From NCBI RefSeq assembly GCF_001447155.2, contig NZ_CP014754.1, positions 4,092,001 to 4,156,000 of the forward strand: a stretch of 64,000 nt of DNA. The letters run 5' to 3'. This DNA is from Marinobacter sp. LQ44. Lineage in GTDB: Bacteria; Pseudomonadota; Gammaproteobacteria; Pseudomonadales; Oleiphilaceae. Positions 8,170 to 17,629 of the stretch are shown here, piece after piece; the first letter of the stretch is position 1; each line of letters opens with the position of its first letter. The translations under genes were made by a program, and so were the position numbers. A model generated the notes under the pieces. That model saw nothing but the letters and a program-made list of their open reading frames with translations. It had not been told where the DNA came from and did not search any database.

Positions 8170-9177
8170 TCATGGGAGGTTGGCTCGCCAATGCTTCACT
8201 CTCACCTGGTCCTTAATCGCCTCGAGTATTTCCAGAATCAGGTTGATCAACGCCTCTTGTTCCTGGTTTGCTCCTTTCTCTTCTCCCGGCTCCGGCAGCA
8301 TCACGTTCACAATGTCTTCGATAAAAGCGTGATTGCTGGAAGACGCCAGATCTTCCAGGATCTGGTGGATCACGTTTGCAACAATATCGCCAACGGCATT
8401 TTCCAGCGTGTCCTGTATGGTTGGGCCAACCACCGGCAGGTATTTCAGTCTCGACAGTTCAAGATTCTGCTTCAGGGCATTGTCAACACGGTCTTCCAGA
8501 TAGACTCGCAGGGCACCTCTATTTGGGATGTAGCCTTGCTGCGCAGCCAGGGCGACGCGTTCCGATAACCAATCCGACAACATGGACCGTCTCGGGAACA
8601 GGATGTCAGTCTGGATCCGTTCAAACAGGGGCGAACCACGCTTTACCTCATCCTGAACGCCGCTCAGAACCTTCAGAACAATCCGGTCTGATAACTCTTC
8701 CATGAAGGCTTCATAGTAAAACGACACAAACTGGTACAAGCGAGTGCTGGTGAAGTCGATGATCTTGTATTGGTGCAGGCGGTAGATGATCGAAATGATC
8801 CGCAACGCCCGCAGGAAGCGGAAGCCGCCAACGGGGATGCAGCCCACCAGATCGTACCAGTGTATGAACGGGTAGAAATACCAGCGGTCGTAGACCTTGG
8901 CTTTGACGGAGTAGCCCCAGCGGACAAAAAACTCGGTCAGGAAGATGGAGACGAAGATCAGATCATAGAAAATAAACCGTTCATGGATCGGCTGGTAGAT
9001 CGCATTGACGGCGGGGAGGCTTTCTTCCAGCAGGTTCTGAACCGCAACGAAACTGTATATCGAATCCCAGATGATAAAGGCCAGGTTGATGATCAGCAGG
9101 CTCAGCATCAGGAAATCGATAAGGAACCAGATCAACTGATGGCTGGACCGAAGGTTGTCGCGGTTAATCCTGAGCAT
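8170..9177 (-). CDS. Membrane protein with voltage-sensor-like domain
   Basis: 335 residues. The first 155 contain S1-S4-like segments: S1 LIDFLMLSLLIINLAFIIW, S2 FYDLIFVSIFLTEFFVRW with the typical acidic and aromatic residues, S3 with Asp in HWYDLVGCIPV, and an S4-like helix RFLRALRIISIIYRL with Arg at about every third position. No pore (S5-S6 with selectivity filter) follows. The remaining 180 residues are soluble, helical and charged (ESELSRL-like amphipathic stretches, TIQDTLENAVGDIVANVI). Relatives in marine bacteria are usually annotated as ion transporters. The role is unknown. It is a single minus-strand gene. Confidence 0.7.
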   Translation of the reverse strand: MLRINRDNLRSSHQLIWFLIDFLMLSLLIINLAFIIWDSIYSFVAVQNLLEESLPAVNAIYQPIHERFIFYDLIFVSIFLTEFFVRWGYSVKAKVYDRWYFYPFIHWYDLVGCIPVGGFRFLRALRIISIIYRLHQYKIIDFTSTRLYQFVSFYYEAFMEELSDRIVLKVLSGVQDEVKRGSPLFERIQTDILFPRRSMLSDWLSERVALAAQQGYIPNRGALRVYLEDRVDNALKQNLELSRLKYLPVVGPTIQDTLENAVGDIVANVIHQILEDLASSSNHAFIEDIVNVMLPEPGEEKGANQEQEALINLILEILEAIKDQVRVKHWRANLP

Positions 9178-9225
9178 CCGGGCTACCTGTCATTGGTCAG
9201 GGGCATAATATAAGTCCCTGACAGG

Positions 9226-9555
9226 TTAGCTTATTTCAGCTCGGAGGACGACTTTCCGAGTAATCGTCGGGCGATGATCAGCAGCTGGACCTGCTGGGTG
9301 CCTTCGAAAATATCGAGTATTTTGGAGTCCGTGGCCCATTTTTCGAGCCTGGTACCCCAGTGAAGCACACAGCTCCACGCAGCGGAGCGTAATCTGGTTA
9401 CCCACCCGGCCGGCCCGGGCCAGGCAGCATTCCCTGATGGCATTGTGGTCAATTGTGATTTTGGCGCGCCAGGCGTAGAAGCGCGCATCCGCTATCGGTA
9501 AACTCACCCCCTGACTCAGGGATTCGTCAATCATCCAGGTGGGAAACCCAAACAC
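9226..9555 (-). pseudogene. Acyl-CoA dehydrogenase C-terminal remnant, frameshifted
   Basis: Decayed tail of an acyl-CoA dehydrogenase. One frame reads ADARFYAWRAKITIDHNAIR, then GRVGNQITLRCVELCASLGY. The matching continuation lies in a second frame: EKWATDSKILDIFEGTQQ, VQLLIIARRLLGKSSSELK, ending at 9231. The two join by a frameshift near 9345. DSKILDIFEGT with the RRLLG tail is the conserved C-terminal motif of the family (FAD and tetramer contacts). About 270 N-terminal residues, including the catalytic Glu region, are absent, so no enzyme can be made. Confidence 0.75.
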
Positions 9556-9558
9556 TGC

Positions 9559-11307
9559 ATGCTGTTAGCCCGATACCACATACAAAGAATCCTGAAGCTG
9601 ACCGGGCTTGCGGTGCTGTTGAGCGCGTCTGCCAGCCATGCCAGTCAGGTCAGGGTTGAGGTTGAGGGCGATCACAGTGACTTGAGAGACAATGCCCGGA
9701 TTTTTGTGGGTGAGGTAGAAGGCCGCTCAGCCGATGGCCTGCGCCGTTACGCCTCCACGGCGATAGCCCAGGTTGAACAGGCCATTCGGGCCCTGGGGTA
9801 CTACAATCCGGTGATCACATTCGAAGTCACCGAAAATGCGGATGGGCTGGCCGAGCTGGTGTTGACGGTGGTACCGGGGGAGCCCGTACGCATTCGTTCC
9901 CGGTCAGTGCTGATCGAGGGGCCAGGCAGCGAAGATCCGGTACTGGTTGATCAGATTCCGAAAGAGCCAGCGGAAGGAGATGTGCTTCATCATGGCCGTT
10001 ACAACACGCTGCGGCAGGCCATACAGAATCGGGCGCGACGTCTGGGTTACTTTGACGGTGAGTTTGTGACCCGCCGACTGGAAGTAGACCCGTCCGAGAA
10101 TTACGCAGATATTACCTTGCACTACCGTACCGGCGAGCGGTATCGCCTGGGAGCAGTTACCTTCCTGGAAGGCCATGGTTTTGATGACGGTTTACTGAAC
10201 CAGTTTGTGACCTTTGAGCCTGGCATTCCTTTCCATGCCGATGAAGTGGCGAAGCTCAACAGCGATCTCTCAAGCAGTGGTTACTTTTCCGGTGTGGATA
10301 TTGATGCTTCACCGAATCGGGCAGAGGATGGTGTGATACCGGTGGATATTGGTCTTACCCCCAGACCGCCCCGGTCGGTAGGCGCCGGTGTTGGCTTCTC
10401 AACAGACGTCGGCCCCCGGTTCCGAGGTAACTGGCGAGAGCATTACACCAACCCCACGGGTCATCGACGCGGGGCAGACACGGAGCTTTCGGAGCTGCGG
10501 CAGAACGTCAGTGGATGGTATGAGCTCCCGCTGGACCCACCGATGACGGATTCTATTCGGTTGGGCACCGGTTATCAGCGAGAAAATATTGAGGATGTGG
10601 AGTCAGAGCGACTGACTCTGGGGCAGCAATGGCGGCATCAGTTGGATACCGGTTGGATGCAGGTGCTTTCAATACGTTGGGAAGGCGAGCGCTTCAAAAT
10701 TGGGGAAGATGAGCGAGGCAATTCCAGTCTGTTGCTGCCAGGGCTCAGTTACTCCAAGCTCCAGGCCAACTCGCCCCTGGACCCATCGAGAGGTTATCGG
10801 CTGCAATTTGACGTGACCGGCGCCCATCGCGCGATTATTTCCGATGCAGATATCCTGCATGTGAATGTGCTCGCAAGGGGGCTGTATACCCTGGCTGATA
10901 ATCACCGGTTCCTGACCCGTTTCAACTTTGGTGGGGTGGCGACCAACAGTTTTTCCGATGTGCCTCCCTCATTGCGCTTCTTTGCCGGTGGTGATCAGAG
11001 TGTCCGGGGCTATGGTTATGAAACCTTGTCGCCCCGTGATGACAACGGTGTAGCCGTTGGTGGCCGTTTTCAGCTGGTCGGTGGTGTCGAATATCAGTAC
11101 GAGTTTGTCCGGAACTGGCGGGTGGCGGCGTTCGTCGACAAGGGCAACGCGGTGAATGATGTGTTTGACCGGCTGGCGACAGGTGCCGGCCTGGGGATTC
11201 GCTGGGTGAGCCCGGTAGGGCCGTTGCGCCTCGACGTGGCCAAGGGGTTGGACGAGGAATTTGGCGGCGGCTGGCGTATTCACTTTTCCATGGGGCCAGA
11301 GCTGTGA
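9559..11307 (+). CDS. tamA: Outer-membrane translocation/assembly module TamA
   Basis: 582-residue Omp85-family protein, the usual TamA length. Order: signal peptide (LTGLAVLLSASASHAS), POTRA repeats to about residue 270 (IRALGYYNPVITFEV; RRLGYFDGEFVTRRLEV; LSSSGYFSGVDIDA), then a 16-strand barrel with FFAGGDQSVRGYGYETLSPR, the VRGY/F motif of the lid loop, and a C-terminal signature ending FSMGPEL. It sits in the outer membrane and works with TamB. The ATG at 9559 has no obvious ribosome site. Its stop overlaps the tamB GTG (GTGA). Confidence 0.92.
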   Translation: MLLARYHIQRILKLTGLAVLLSASASHASQVRVEVEGDHSDLRDNARIFVGEVEGRSADGLRRYASTAIAQVEQAIRALGYYNPVITFEVTENADGLAELVLTVVPGEPVRIRSRSVLIEGPGSEDPVLVDQIPKEPAEGDVLHHGRYNTLRQAIQNRARRLGYFDGEFVTRRLEVDPSENYADITLHYRTGERYRLGAVTFLEGHGFDDGLLNQFVTFEPGIPFHADEVAKLNSDLSSSGYFSGVDIDASPNRAEDGVIPVDIGLTPRPPRSVGAGVGFSTDVGPRFRGNWREHYTNPTGHRRGADTELSELRQNVSGWYELPLDPPMTDSIRLGTGYQRENIEDVESERLTLGQQWRHQLDTGWMQVLSIRWEGERFKIGEDERGNSSLLLPGLSYSKLQANSPLDPSRGYRLQFDVTGAHRAIISDADILHVNVLARGLYTLADNHRFLTRFNFGGVATNSFSDVPPSLRFFAGGDQSVRGYGYETLSPRDDNGVAVGGRFQLVGGVEYQYEFVRNWRVAAFVDKGNAVNDVFDRLATGAGLGIRWVSPVGPLRLDVAKGLDEEFGGGWRIHFSMGPEL

Positions 11308-14300
11308 CCGATCATCCACCGGTGCCACCAGAGCAGGCTGAACGTCAGCCGAAGAAACACAAAAAGCCGCTGCGCCGGCGCTGGTGGTTCTGGCTGTTGC
11401 TGGTTGTCGCATTGTTGCTGTTTTTGCCTCTGGTGGTCGTTGGGCTGATTTTGCTGGCCCTGCATACCGAAAAAGGAACGGCCTGGACCATTGATCAGAT
11501 TCCCGGGTTGCAAACCGAGGCAGATCGCGGCTCCCTGCTCGGCCAGTGGCAGGCTGAGCGCCTTGAATGGCACGGCTATGGCGTGGGCGTGGTGGTGGAG
11601 GCTCCGGAAGTTGATTGGTCCCCAACCTGCCTGTTCGAAAAAACTATCTGCCTGGACACGCTCAAGGCCGATCGGATTGCAGTGACCCTGCAGCCCTCTG
11701 AATCTGATGATGAACGTTCCGGTGATATCAGCCTTCCCAGGATTAACCTGCCGCTGGCGGTGGTGATCGGGGATGTTGCCCTGGGGCCGCTGACGGTCAA
11801 TGACGGAGCCATCTGGGACCGGTTTGAGCTGCAATCCCGGGCCTCCGGTGCCAGCCTGGAGCTTGAACACGTGCTGTATCAGCTGGAAGAGATGCGGGTA
11901 TCGGCGAGTGGTCGCGCTGACATGCGGCGGGATTGGCCCCTGGATATCGATGTTGACGTATCCTTGCCGCCGCCATCGGGAGATGACTGGCAGGTCACCG
12001 TTAACCTGGGTGGCAGCGTCAGGGACTTGCGGTTGCGAGGTGCCAGCAGTGGTTATCTCAATGCGAATATACAGGGGCAGGTTCAGCCGCTGGAAAGCCG
12101 TCTGCCAGCGTCCATCAGACTCGAATCCGAGCGTTTTCTTGCCCATCATGATCTTCCGGAAACACTGACGCTGAAGAACTGGCGATTAACCCTTGACGGT
12201 TCCCTGGCCAACGGCTTCAGGACCCGTACCCAGGCGCTACTGCCGGGTACCGAGGGTGATATCCAGACGTCTATCCAGGGATTGGTCACCACAGAGAAGG
12301 TGACAGATCTGGTACTGTCCATGGCCGGCCCGGAAAGAGGGGGTGGTGAGCCACCCGGAACCCTGGAGGTGCAGGGCGAGGCCTCCTGGGCTGATGGTCT
12401 GGCCGCTGATGTGGGGCTGGCCCTGAACCGCTTCCCCTGGTACACCCTGGTGCCGGGGCTGGGCGAGCCTCCGGTTTCGCTCAACCGTCTGGAAGGTCGG
12501 GCAAGTTACCAGGAAGACCGCTACCAGGCGGATCTTGACGCGCAGGTTGCCGGTCCCCTTGGGGATGCCGAGCTGAAGGCCCGCCTTGATGGCGATACTC
12601 AGGCTGTCCGTATCACCCAGCTCGACATGACGACCGGAGCGGGTTCCCTGTCTGGCGAAGCCGAGCTCGATTTTTCTTCCCAGCTGGCTTGGCAAGCTGC
12701 CCTGGTTCTGGATCAGTTCAATCCGGGCTATTGGGTGCCTGTGCTGGAGTCCCGGTTGGATGGCAACGTAACCAGCGAAGGCCAGCTTCAGGACGACGCA
12801 TTGCCCCGAATGTCGGCGGACTGGAATCTGCAGGGACGATGGCAGGGGAACAATGCTCGCGCCCGGGGCCAGTTGGCCAGTGACGGTCGCGAATGGCAAG
12901 TGGATGATCTTGTACTTGTTGTGGGTGAGAACCGTATAGAAGGGCAGGGTCGTTACGGCAGCCAACTGGCAGGTGACTTGTCCATCCTGTTGCCTGAACC
13001 GGCGATGTTTGCCGAAGGTTTGGCTGGTGAACTGGAGGCCAGCCTGCAGTTTGCGGGCACCGTGGATGATCCCACCGCCGAGCTTGTCGTGGCTGGCCGC
13101 GGATTGAGCTGGCAGGATCTGTTGCAGATTGAGGCCGTGGATCTTGATGCCAGTCTGGCCAAAGGCGGTGTGCTGGATGCAGCGCTGGAGATCAATGAGA
13201 TTCGTGCTGCCGACCAACAGCTGGAGAGCGTATCCCTTCGCCTTGAAGGTACCCGGGATGAGCATCAGCTAACAGTCAATGCCAGCCACAGTGAGGCGAC
13301 CCTGCTTGCCGTATTTGCCGGCGCCCTGGGTGAAAGCCTTGATGCCTGGCAGGGTGCCCTGAACCGTGGTGAAATCGACATACCCGGCCCGGGCCAGACG
13401 TGGCAACTGGAATCTCCCGCTGACCTTGCCTACACCGAAGCAGGCAAACTGAGCCTAGGCGCTCACTGCTGGCGCTGGCAGGACAGTTCTGTGTGCGCTG
13501 ACGATCAGCAGCTATTGCCGGATGCCCACATCGCCTTCCAGATTCGCCAGTTTCCGACCACGGCCCTTGAACCACTGTTGCCTGATACCTTCCGATGGAG
13601 TGCGCACCTGGATGCCGACGTGGATCTGTCACTGACCGACGCAGGGCCGGATGGCAGAATCACACTGGATGCCGGTGAGGGAACCTTCGAATTCCTGGTG
13701 CTGGATGACTGGGAAACCCTGAGTCATGAGGGTTTGACCGTTGATGCTCGTCTTCAGCCCAGCATAGCTGAGCTTTCAGTTGCCCTGCGAGGCCCGGAGC
13801 TGGGCGATTTTAATGCCGAGCTGGCGGTTGACCCGATGGCTGAAGAACGACCGGTACAGGGCCGTTTCAGCCTGAACTCACTGGATCTGGCTTTTGCATC
13901 CGCCTTCGCCGGGGTGGAAGAGATTGGAGGTCAGGTTAACGGCCAAGGCGAAATTACCGGCCCATTGTTACGTCCCATGATTCATGGCGAGCTGGCTCTT
14001 ACGAATGGTCGTTTTTACGATCCGGGCCTGCCACTACCACTGAACGATGTGGTTCTGGTGCTCGAGTTTCTCGGGGATTCCGCTGATATCAGCGGGCGCT
14101 GGAACAGTAACGACCGCAGTAGCGGGCAACTTTCGGGGATGATCAATTGGCAGCAGGAGCCCGAGATTGAGCTGTCGATTGTTGGCGATAGGCTGCCAGT
14201 GAATGTCGAACCCTATGCCCGGGTTGAAGTCGGGCCAGACCTCACCATTGCTTTCCGCAGTGGTGAACTCTCTGTGTCTGGACGGGTGGAAGTACCCCGT

Positions 14301-15083
14301 GGTGAGATCGAGATCAAGGGGCTTCCGGAGTCAGCGGTTTCTATCTCCGAAGATGAGGTGATTGTCGGAGTTGAAACCGAGGAGCCGACCATCCGGCGTA
14401 TGGTGATGGACGTGACTGTGGTGGTCGGCGAAGACCGGGTAGCGTTTGATGCTTTCGGTGTGACCGGGAATCTCGAGGGGACTCTGCGGATTGGCAACGA
14501 CATGGATACCCGGGGTGCGCTTCAACTGGTGAATGGTCAATACCAGGCATTTGGGCAGGATCTGGAACTACGGCGAGCGAGAATCCTGTTTGTGGGTGCC
14601 CTGACGGAACCCTACCTGGACATAGAGGCAGTGCGCAGAGTAGACACTGTTGTTGCCGGTATCCGGCTTAGCGGCCCCGTGAACGCCCCTGAAACCGAGG
14701 TGTTCTCTGAACCTTCCATGCCCCAAAGCGATGCGTTGTCCTACATCATTCTGGGCCGTCCGCCCCAAGGCCGCGGTGATGACGGCCAGATGGCGCAGGC
14801 TGCGTTGTCGTTGGGGCTGACCCAGGCCAGCAGATTGACCCAGGGCATTGGAGACGAGCTGGGCATTCGCAATCTCACCCTGGAAACGGAAGGCTCCGGA
14901 GACGAGGCCGCGGTGGTGGCCAGCGGATACATTACCGATGAATTGAGCCTGAGGTATGGCGTCGGGATATTCGAACCGATCACCACGGTCGCACTGCGAT
15001 ATGATCTGGGCCGGTATTTCTATCTGGAGGCGGCCAGTGGCCTGGCCGCCTCGCTGGATATCTTCTACACCCGGGATTTCTGA
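11304..15083 (+). CDS. tamB: Translocation/assembly module TamB (AsmA-like)
   Basis: 1259-residue inner-membrane-anchored periplasmic protein, a bridge-like lipid transport/assembly partner of TamA. It starts at a GTG within the tamA stop. A basic N-terminus (KKHKKPLRRRWW) and transmembrane helix (FWLLLVVALLLFLPLVVVG) are followed by about 1000 residues of repetitive beta structure, typical of the hydrophobic groove. The C-terminal DUF490/TamB domain is clear: NLEGTLRIGNDMDTRGALQL, then SDALSYIILGRPPQG and a terminal TRDF. Length and composition match the family. Its 3' end faces the SIMPL gene only 10 bp away. Confidence 0.93.
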   Translation: MTDHPPVPPEQAERQPKKHKKPLRRRWWFWLLLVVALLLFLPLVVVGLILLALHTEKGTAWTIDQIPGLQTEADRGSLLGQWQAERLEWHGYGVGVVVEAPEVDWSPTCLFEKTICLDTLKADRIAVTLQPSESDDERSGDISLPRINLPLAVVIGDVALGPLTVNDGAIWDRFELQSRASGASLELEHVLYQLEEMRVSASGRADMRRDWPLDIDVDVSLPPPSGDDWQVTVNLGGSVRDLRLRGASSGYLNANIQGQVQPLESRLPASIRLESERFLAHHDLPETLTLKNWRLTLDGSLANGFRTRTQALLPGTEGDIQTSIQGLVTTEKVTDLVLSMAGPERGGGEPPGTLEVQGEASWADGLAADVGLALNRFPWYTLVPGLGEPPVSLNRLEGRASYQEDRYQADLDAQVAGPLGDAELKARLDGDTQAVRITQLDMTTGAGSLSGEAELDFSSQLAWQAALVLDQFNPGYWVPVLESRLDGNVTSEGQLQDDALPRMSADWNLQGRWQGNNARARGQLASDGREWQVDDLVLVVGENRIEGQGRYGSQLAGDLSILLPEPAMFAEGLAGELEASLQFAGTVDDPTAELVVAGRGLSWQDLLQIEAVDLDASLAKGGVLDAALEINEIRAADQQLESVSLRLEGTRDEHQLTVNASHSEATLLAVFAGALGESLDAWQGALNRGEIDIPGPGQTWQLESPADLAYTEAGKLSLGAHCWRWQDSSVCADDQQLLPDAHIAFQIRQFPTTALEPLLPDTFRWSAHLDADVDLSLTDAGPDGRITLDAGEGTFEFLVLDDWETLSHEGLTVDARLQPSIAELSVALRGPELGDFNAELAVDPMAEERPVQGRFSLNSLDLAFASAFAGVEEIGGQVNGQGEITGPLLRPMIHGELALTNGRFYDPGLPLPLNDVVLVLEFLGDSADISGRWNSNDRSSGQLSGMINWQQEPEIELSIVGDRLPVNVEPYARVEVGPDLTIAFRSGELSVSGRVEVPRGEIEIKGLPESAVSISEDEVIVGVETEEPTIRRMVMDVTVVVGEDRVAFDAFGVTGNLEGTLRIGNDMDTRGALQLVNGQYQAFGQDLELRRARILFVGALTEPYLDIEAVRRVDTVVAGIRLSGPVNAPETEVFSEPSMPQSDALSYIILGRPPQGRGDDGQMAQAALSLGLTQASRLTQGIGDELGIRNLTLETEGSGDEAAVVASGYITDELSLRYGVGIFEPITTVALRYDLGRYFYLEAASGLAASLDIFYTRDF

Positions 15084-15093
15084 TCGATGGTTG

Positions 15094-15783
15094 TTAATCC
15101 AGGTTGAAGGTGGCGTTGACGCTGGCCTGGATTTCCCGGGGGGCGATACTGGAAACGGTGTCGCTGGCGGCTCTTGCTTCCGCCATCATCATGGGCATCG
15201 GGCGGTGGCCGCAATTGATGTTGATGGTTTTCACCTCACCACAGGTTTTGCCCAACTGTTCCGCCACAAAGGCACACCGGCTGCGGGCATCCTCGATGGC
15301 CCTGGCCAGTGCCTGACGTTGCAGGCGCTCTTCGTCGGAATGGAAGAACTGGTGTTCGCTCAGATGGTATTGCAGACCAGCCTTGTGGGCCTGTTCCAGC
15401 AGAGGGTTCAGCAGTTCAAGATTGTCGATGGAAAAGCTGACTGTCTGGCTTGCCACCGCCATTCGCTCCGGTTGTTGCCCACGCTCCTGAACCGGTAGTG
15501 ACCGGGTATACAGGTTAACGTTGGCGTCTGAATAGTCCACCAGTTGGTCGCGCATGCCCTGTATCGCCTTGCGCCATTGCTCCATGGTCTCGGAAAGGCG
15601 ATCAGAAGCCCGCTCTGGGAGGTTGTGCTCGGCACTGGCGGTAAATTGCAAACGGGCGCTGTCCGGAGTGTAGCGAACGCTGCCCTCCCCACTCAGGCTC
15701 ACTTCGCCAGCGGAAACGGCCAGTGGTGCCAATGAAGCCACGAACACCGTTGCGGCCAGTGCTTTGGTGTATTTTTTCATCAT
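15094..15783 (-). CDS. Periplasmic SIMPL (DUF541) protein
   Basis: 229-residue SIMPL-domain protein with signal peptide (MMKKYTKALAATVFVASLAPLAVSAG, cut near AVSAG). Mature motifs: EVSLSGEGSVRYTPDSARLQ and the C-terminal EIQASVNATFNLD. The start is an ATG at 15783 within the stop of the amidotransferase gene (TGATG). An in-frame ATG further upstream lies inside that gene and is rejected. SIMPL proteins form periplasmic oligomers linked to stress or outer-membrane functions, with no general biochemical role known. It is the last gene of the amidoligase operon, so a role with that pathway is possible but unproven. Confidence 0.85.
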   Translation of the reverse strand: MMKKYTKALAATVFVASLAPLAVSAGEVSLSGEGSVRYTPDSARLQFTASAEHNLPERASDRLSETMEQWRKAIQGMRDQLVDYSDANVNLYTRSLPVQERGQQPERMAVASQTVSFSIDNLELLNPLLEQAHKAGLQYHLSEHQFFHSDEERLQRQALARAIEDARSRCAFVAEQLGKTCGEVKTININCGHRPMPMMMAEARAASDTVSSIAPREIQASVNATFNLD

Positions 15784-16526
15784 CAGTCTCCTTGCTGGCC
15801 AAAGGCCATATCTTGGCTTTGCAGCCGCTCCAGTTTCCGAGCCCGGGCGGCATGCACAAAGTGGCTGAAAATCCGCCGGTGGCCGGTGTGATACAGCAGG
15901 TATTCCGGATGCCACTGAACCCCCATCAACCATTGTTGCCCGGTGTTTTCGATGGCCTGCACGAACAGGTCGTTGTCCAGTGCCGTTACCCTGAGATTCC
16001 GCCCCAGGTGTTTAATCGCCTGGCTGTGAATACGGTTCGCGCCAATCAGGGTGCTGTGCATCAGCCGGCCTATCCGGCTGTCCTGGACCAGCTGGACCGT
16101 TTGAAGGGGTAGCAGCAAAGGGCGGTGGCGGGTTTTCATTCGCAGCGGGGTCACGTTCTGGCACAACGACCCGCCATGAAAGACATTGATGAACTGGGCC
16201 CCACGGCATATACCCAGTACCGGAATGTCTATTTCCTCGGCTTGCTCAAGCAGCGTGAAGTCGGTTTCGTCCCGTTTCAGGTCGTATCTCGCGGTCACTT
16301 GTGGCTGTTGGCCATAGCGGTTGGGGTGTACGTGGGTGCCGCCAGAGAGCACCAGGCCATCGAGCAGGGAGACGTCCGTGCTGGATCCGGGACGAATGTA
16401 GTGCGTGTGGGCGCCATGCAGCCGCAGGCCCAGATTGATCAGTCTGTGGGCGGTGCTGCGCCGGGCGGGGCCGCTGATGCCAATGGTGATCCCCGGCGAT
16501 TCTGGTGCTTCTGAGATCTCAGACAT
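15783..16526 (-). CDS. Class I glutamine amidotransferase (peptidase C26-like)
   Basis: 247 residues from the ATG at 16526; 12 further in-frame codons upstream lie within the amidoligase gene. Triad: nucleophile Cys in PVLGICRGAQFIN, His and Glu in GVQWHPEYL. This is the gamma-glutamyl-GABA hydrolase/PuuD-like branch. LVLSGGTHVHPNRYGQ is the usual oxyanion/loop segment. It overlaps the amidoligase stop by 8 bp. Amidoligase plus such a hydrolase is a recognised conserved pair: one makes and the other breaks or recycles a gamma-glutamyl-type amide. The substrate is not known. Confidence 0.85.
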   Translation of the reverse strand: MSEISEAPESPGITIGISGPARRSTAHRLINLGLRLHGAHTHYIRPGSSTDVSLLDGLVLSGGTHVHPNRYGQQPQVTARYDLKRDETDFTLLEQAEEIDIPVLGICRGAQFINVFHGGSLCQNVTPLRMKTRHRPLLLPLQTVQLVQDSRIGRLMHSTLIGANRIHSQAIKHLGRNLRVTALDNDLFVQAIENTGQQWLMGVQWHPEYLLYHTGHRRIFSHFVHAARARKLERLQSQDMAFGQQGD

Positions 16527-17520
16527 AACCGCGCTGTTTAAGCCATTGTTCCGTGGTGTCACGCCATGAGCGGGTGAGATTGCGAAAACTGAATGTCTGG
16601 GCTTCGCGGAACAGTTCCCTGAGTTCTTTCAGGTGCTCTGGATGGTTTGCGATCTGCTCCAGTACCACCCAGTCGTTCCAGACCGTGGAAAAATGCCATC
16701 GGGGGTTGTCGATATCGCAATCGGGTAACCGGTAGTGAAGCGTCGGCCGGCTCTTGATTCTCGGGTCGTCCACATAGTCGTGCAACAGCTCTGAATCCAG
16801 ATGTGCAAACAGTGGCAGAAGGTCCAGGGCCTTGTTCCGCGTCGGGTTGAAGTTCAGGTAGTCTTTCATCAGCGAGGCCTGGTCGGGAGCATAATCTTCC
16901 GCCATCAGCATGTCCGTGTAACGGCTGCTCCAGGGCTCGATGTAAGTGGTAAATTTTCGGCTTATGTCAATCTGATGCCGGGATTTGAGCCAGTCATAAA
17001 GTGCCGCGAAGGCCTGCAGGTAGGTGACAATGGTTGCGGGTTCCAGGTCCGGCAGTTCGGGATTGAGTTGCAGGCCGAAAGCAAAATAAATCGCTTCCCG
17101 GCTGCCTTCCGCGCCAAGTTCGCGCAGCTCGTCTACCAGTTCTTCGATCAGGCCCAGTCTGGAAAAGGGCAGAGGTGGCCCGACAATCTCAAGAGGCACA
17201 ATGCGTTCTGCGGCAAAATCGATGACATCCATGGCGTGGGTGCCCAGCTCGCGGATTGACTCGGGCAGGCGTTCGTCCGCCAGGTCAAGATCCTTCACAG
17301 GGTCAGAGTCCAGCTCAATGGTGAAGGTTCCGGCGTCAGTCTCCAGACGGCTGACATAACGCGACTCCAGCTCCGGGCTGCCCTTGAGCAGGCGGGCGAC
17401 ATGTTCAACCAATTCATCGTAGCCCAGTCCGGAGAGTTCGATCTCCACGCCAACTCTACGCTCTTCTCCTTGATGATTACGAAGCCGCTCCGGCATCGCA
17501 CAACGCTCTGTCGAATTCAT
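16519..17520 (-). CDS. Amidoligase (COOH-NH2 ligase, glutamine-synthetase fold)
   Basis: 333 residues from the ATG at 17520, placed by GCAAGG six bases upstream; a GTG at 17526 is a weaker choice. RRVGVEIELSGL near the N-terminus is the Amidoligase_2 (PF12224) hallmark with metal-binding Glu residues. TIELDSDPV and PLEIVGPPLPF follow, then FGLQLNPELPDL and an EPWSSRY block carrying further acidic and basic active-site residues. The family is a glutamine-synthetase-like ATP-dependent ligase predicted to join amino compounds to carboxylates. It leads an operon with the amidotransferase and SIMPL genes and is divergent from lexA. Confidence 0.82.
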   Translation of the reverse strand: MNSTERCAMPERLRNHQGEERRVGVEIELSGLGYDELVEHVARLLKGSPELESRYVSRLETDAGTFTIELDSDPVKDLDLADERLPESIRELGTHAMDVIDFAAERIVPLEIVGPPLPFSRLGLIEELVDELRELGAEGSREAIYFAFGLQLNPELPDLEPATIVTYLQAFAALYDWLKSRHQIDISRKFTTYIEPWSSRYTDMLMAEDYAPDQASLMKDYLNFNPTRNKALDLLPLFAHLDSELLHDYVDDPRIKSRPTLHYRLPDCDIDNPRWHFSTVWNDWVVLEQIANHPEHLKELRELFREAQTFSFRNLTRSWRDTTEQWLKQRGYV

Positions 17521-17629
17521 TGGCACCTTGCATCCATATAATTCACGGACTTAAACCATAACACACCGATATGCAGCGGCCCGATTACATGACAGAAAAT
17601 TTCAATCGGGCTTTACACTGGATAAAACA

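Noticed and set aside
11280..13265. Long minus-strand ORFs (289 and 342 codons) opposite tamB
   Set aside because: They mirror GC-rich codon use of tamB, have no recognisable domains and no ribosome sites.
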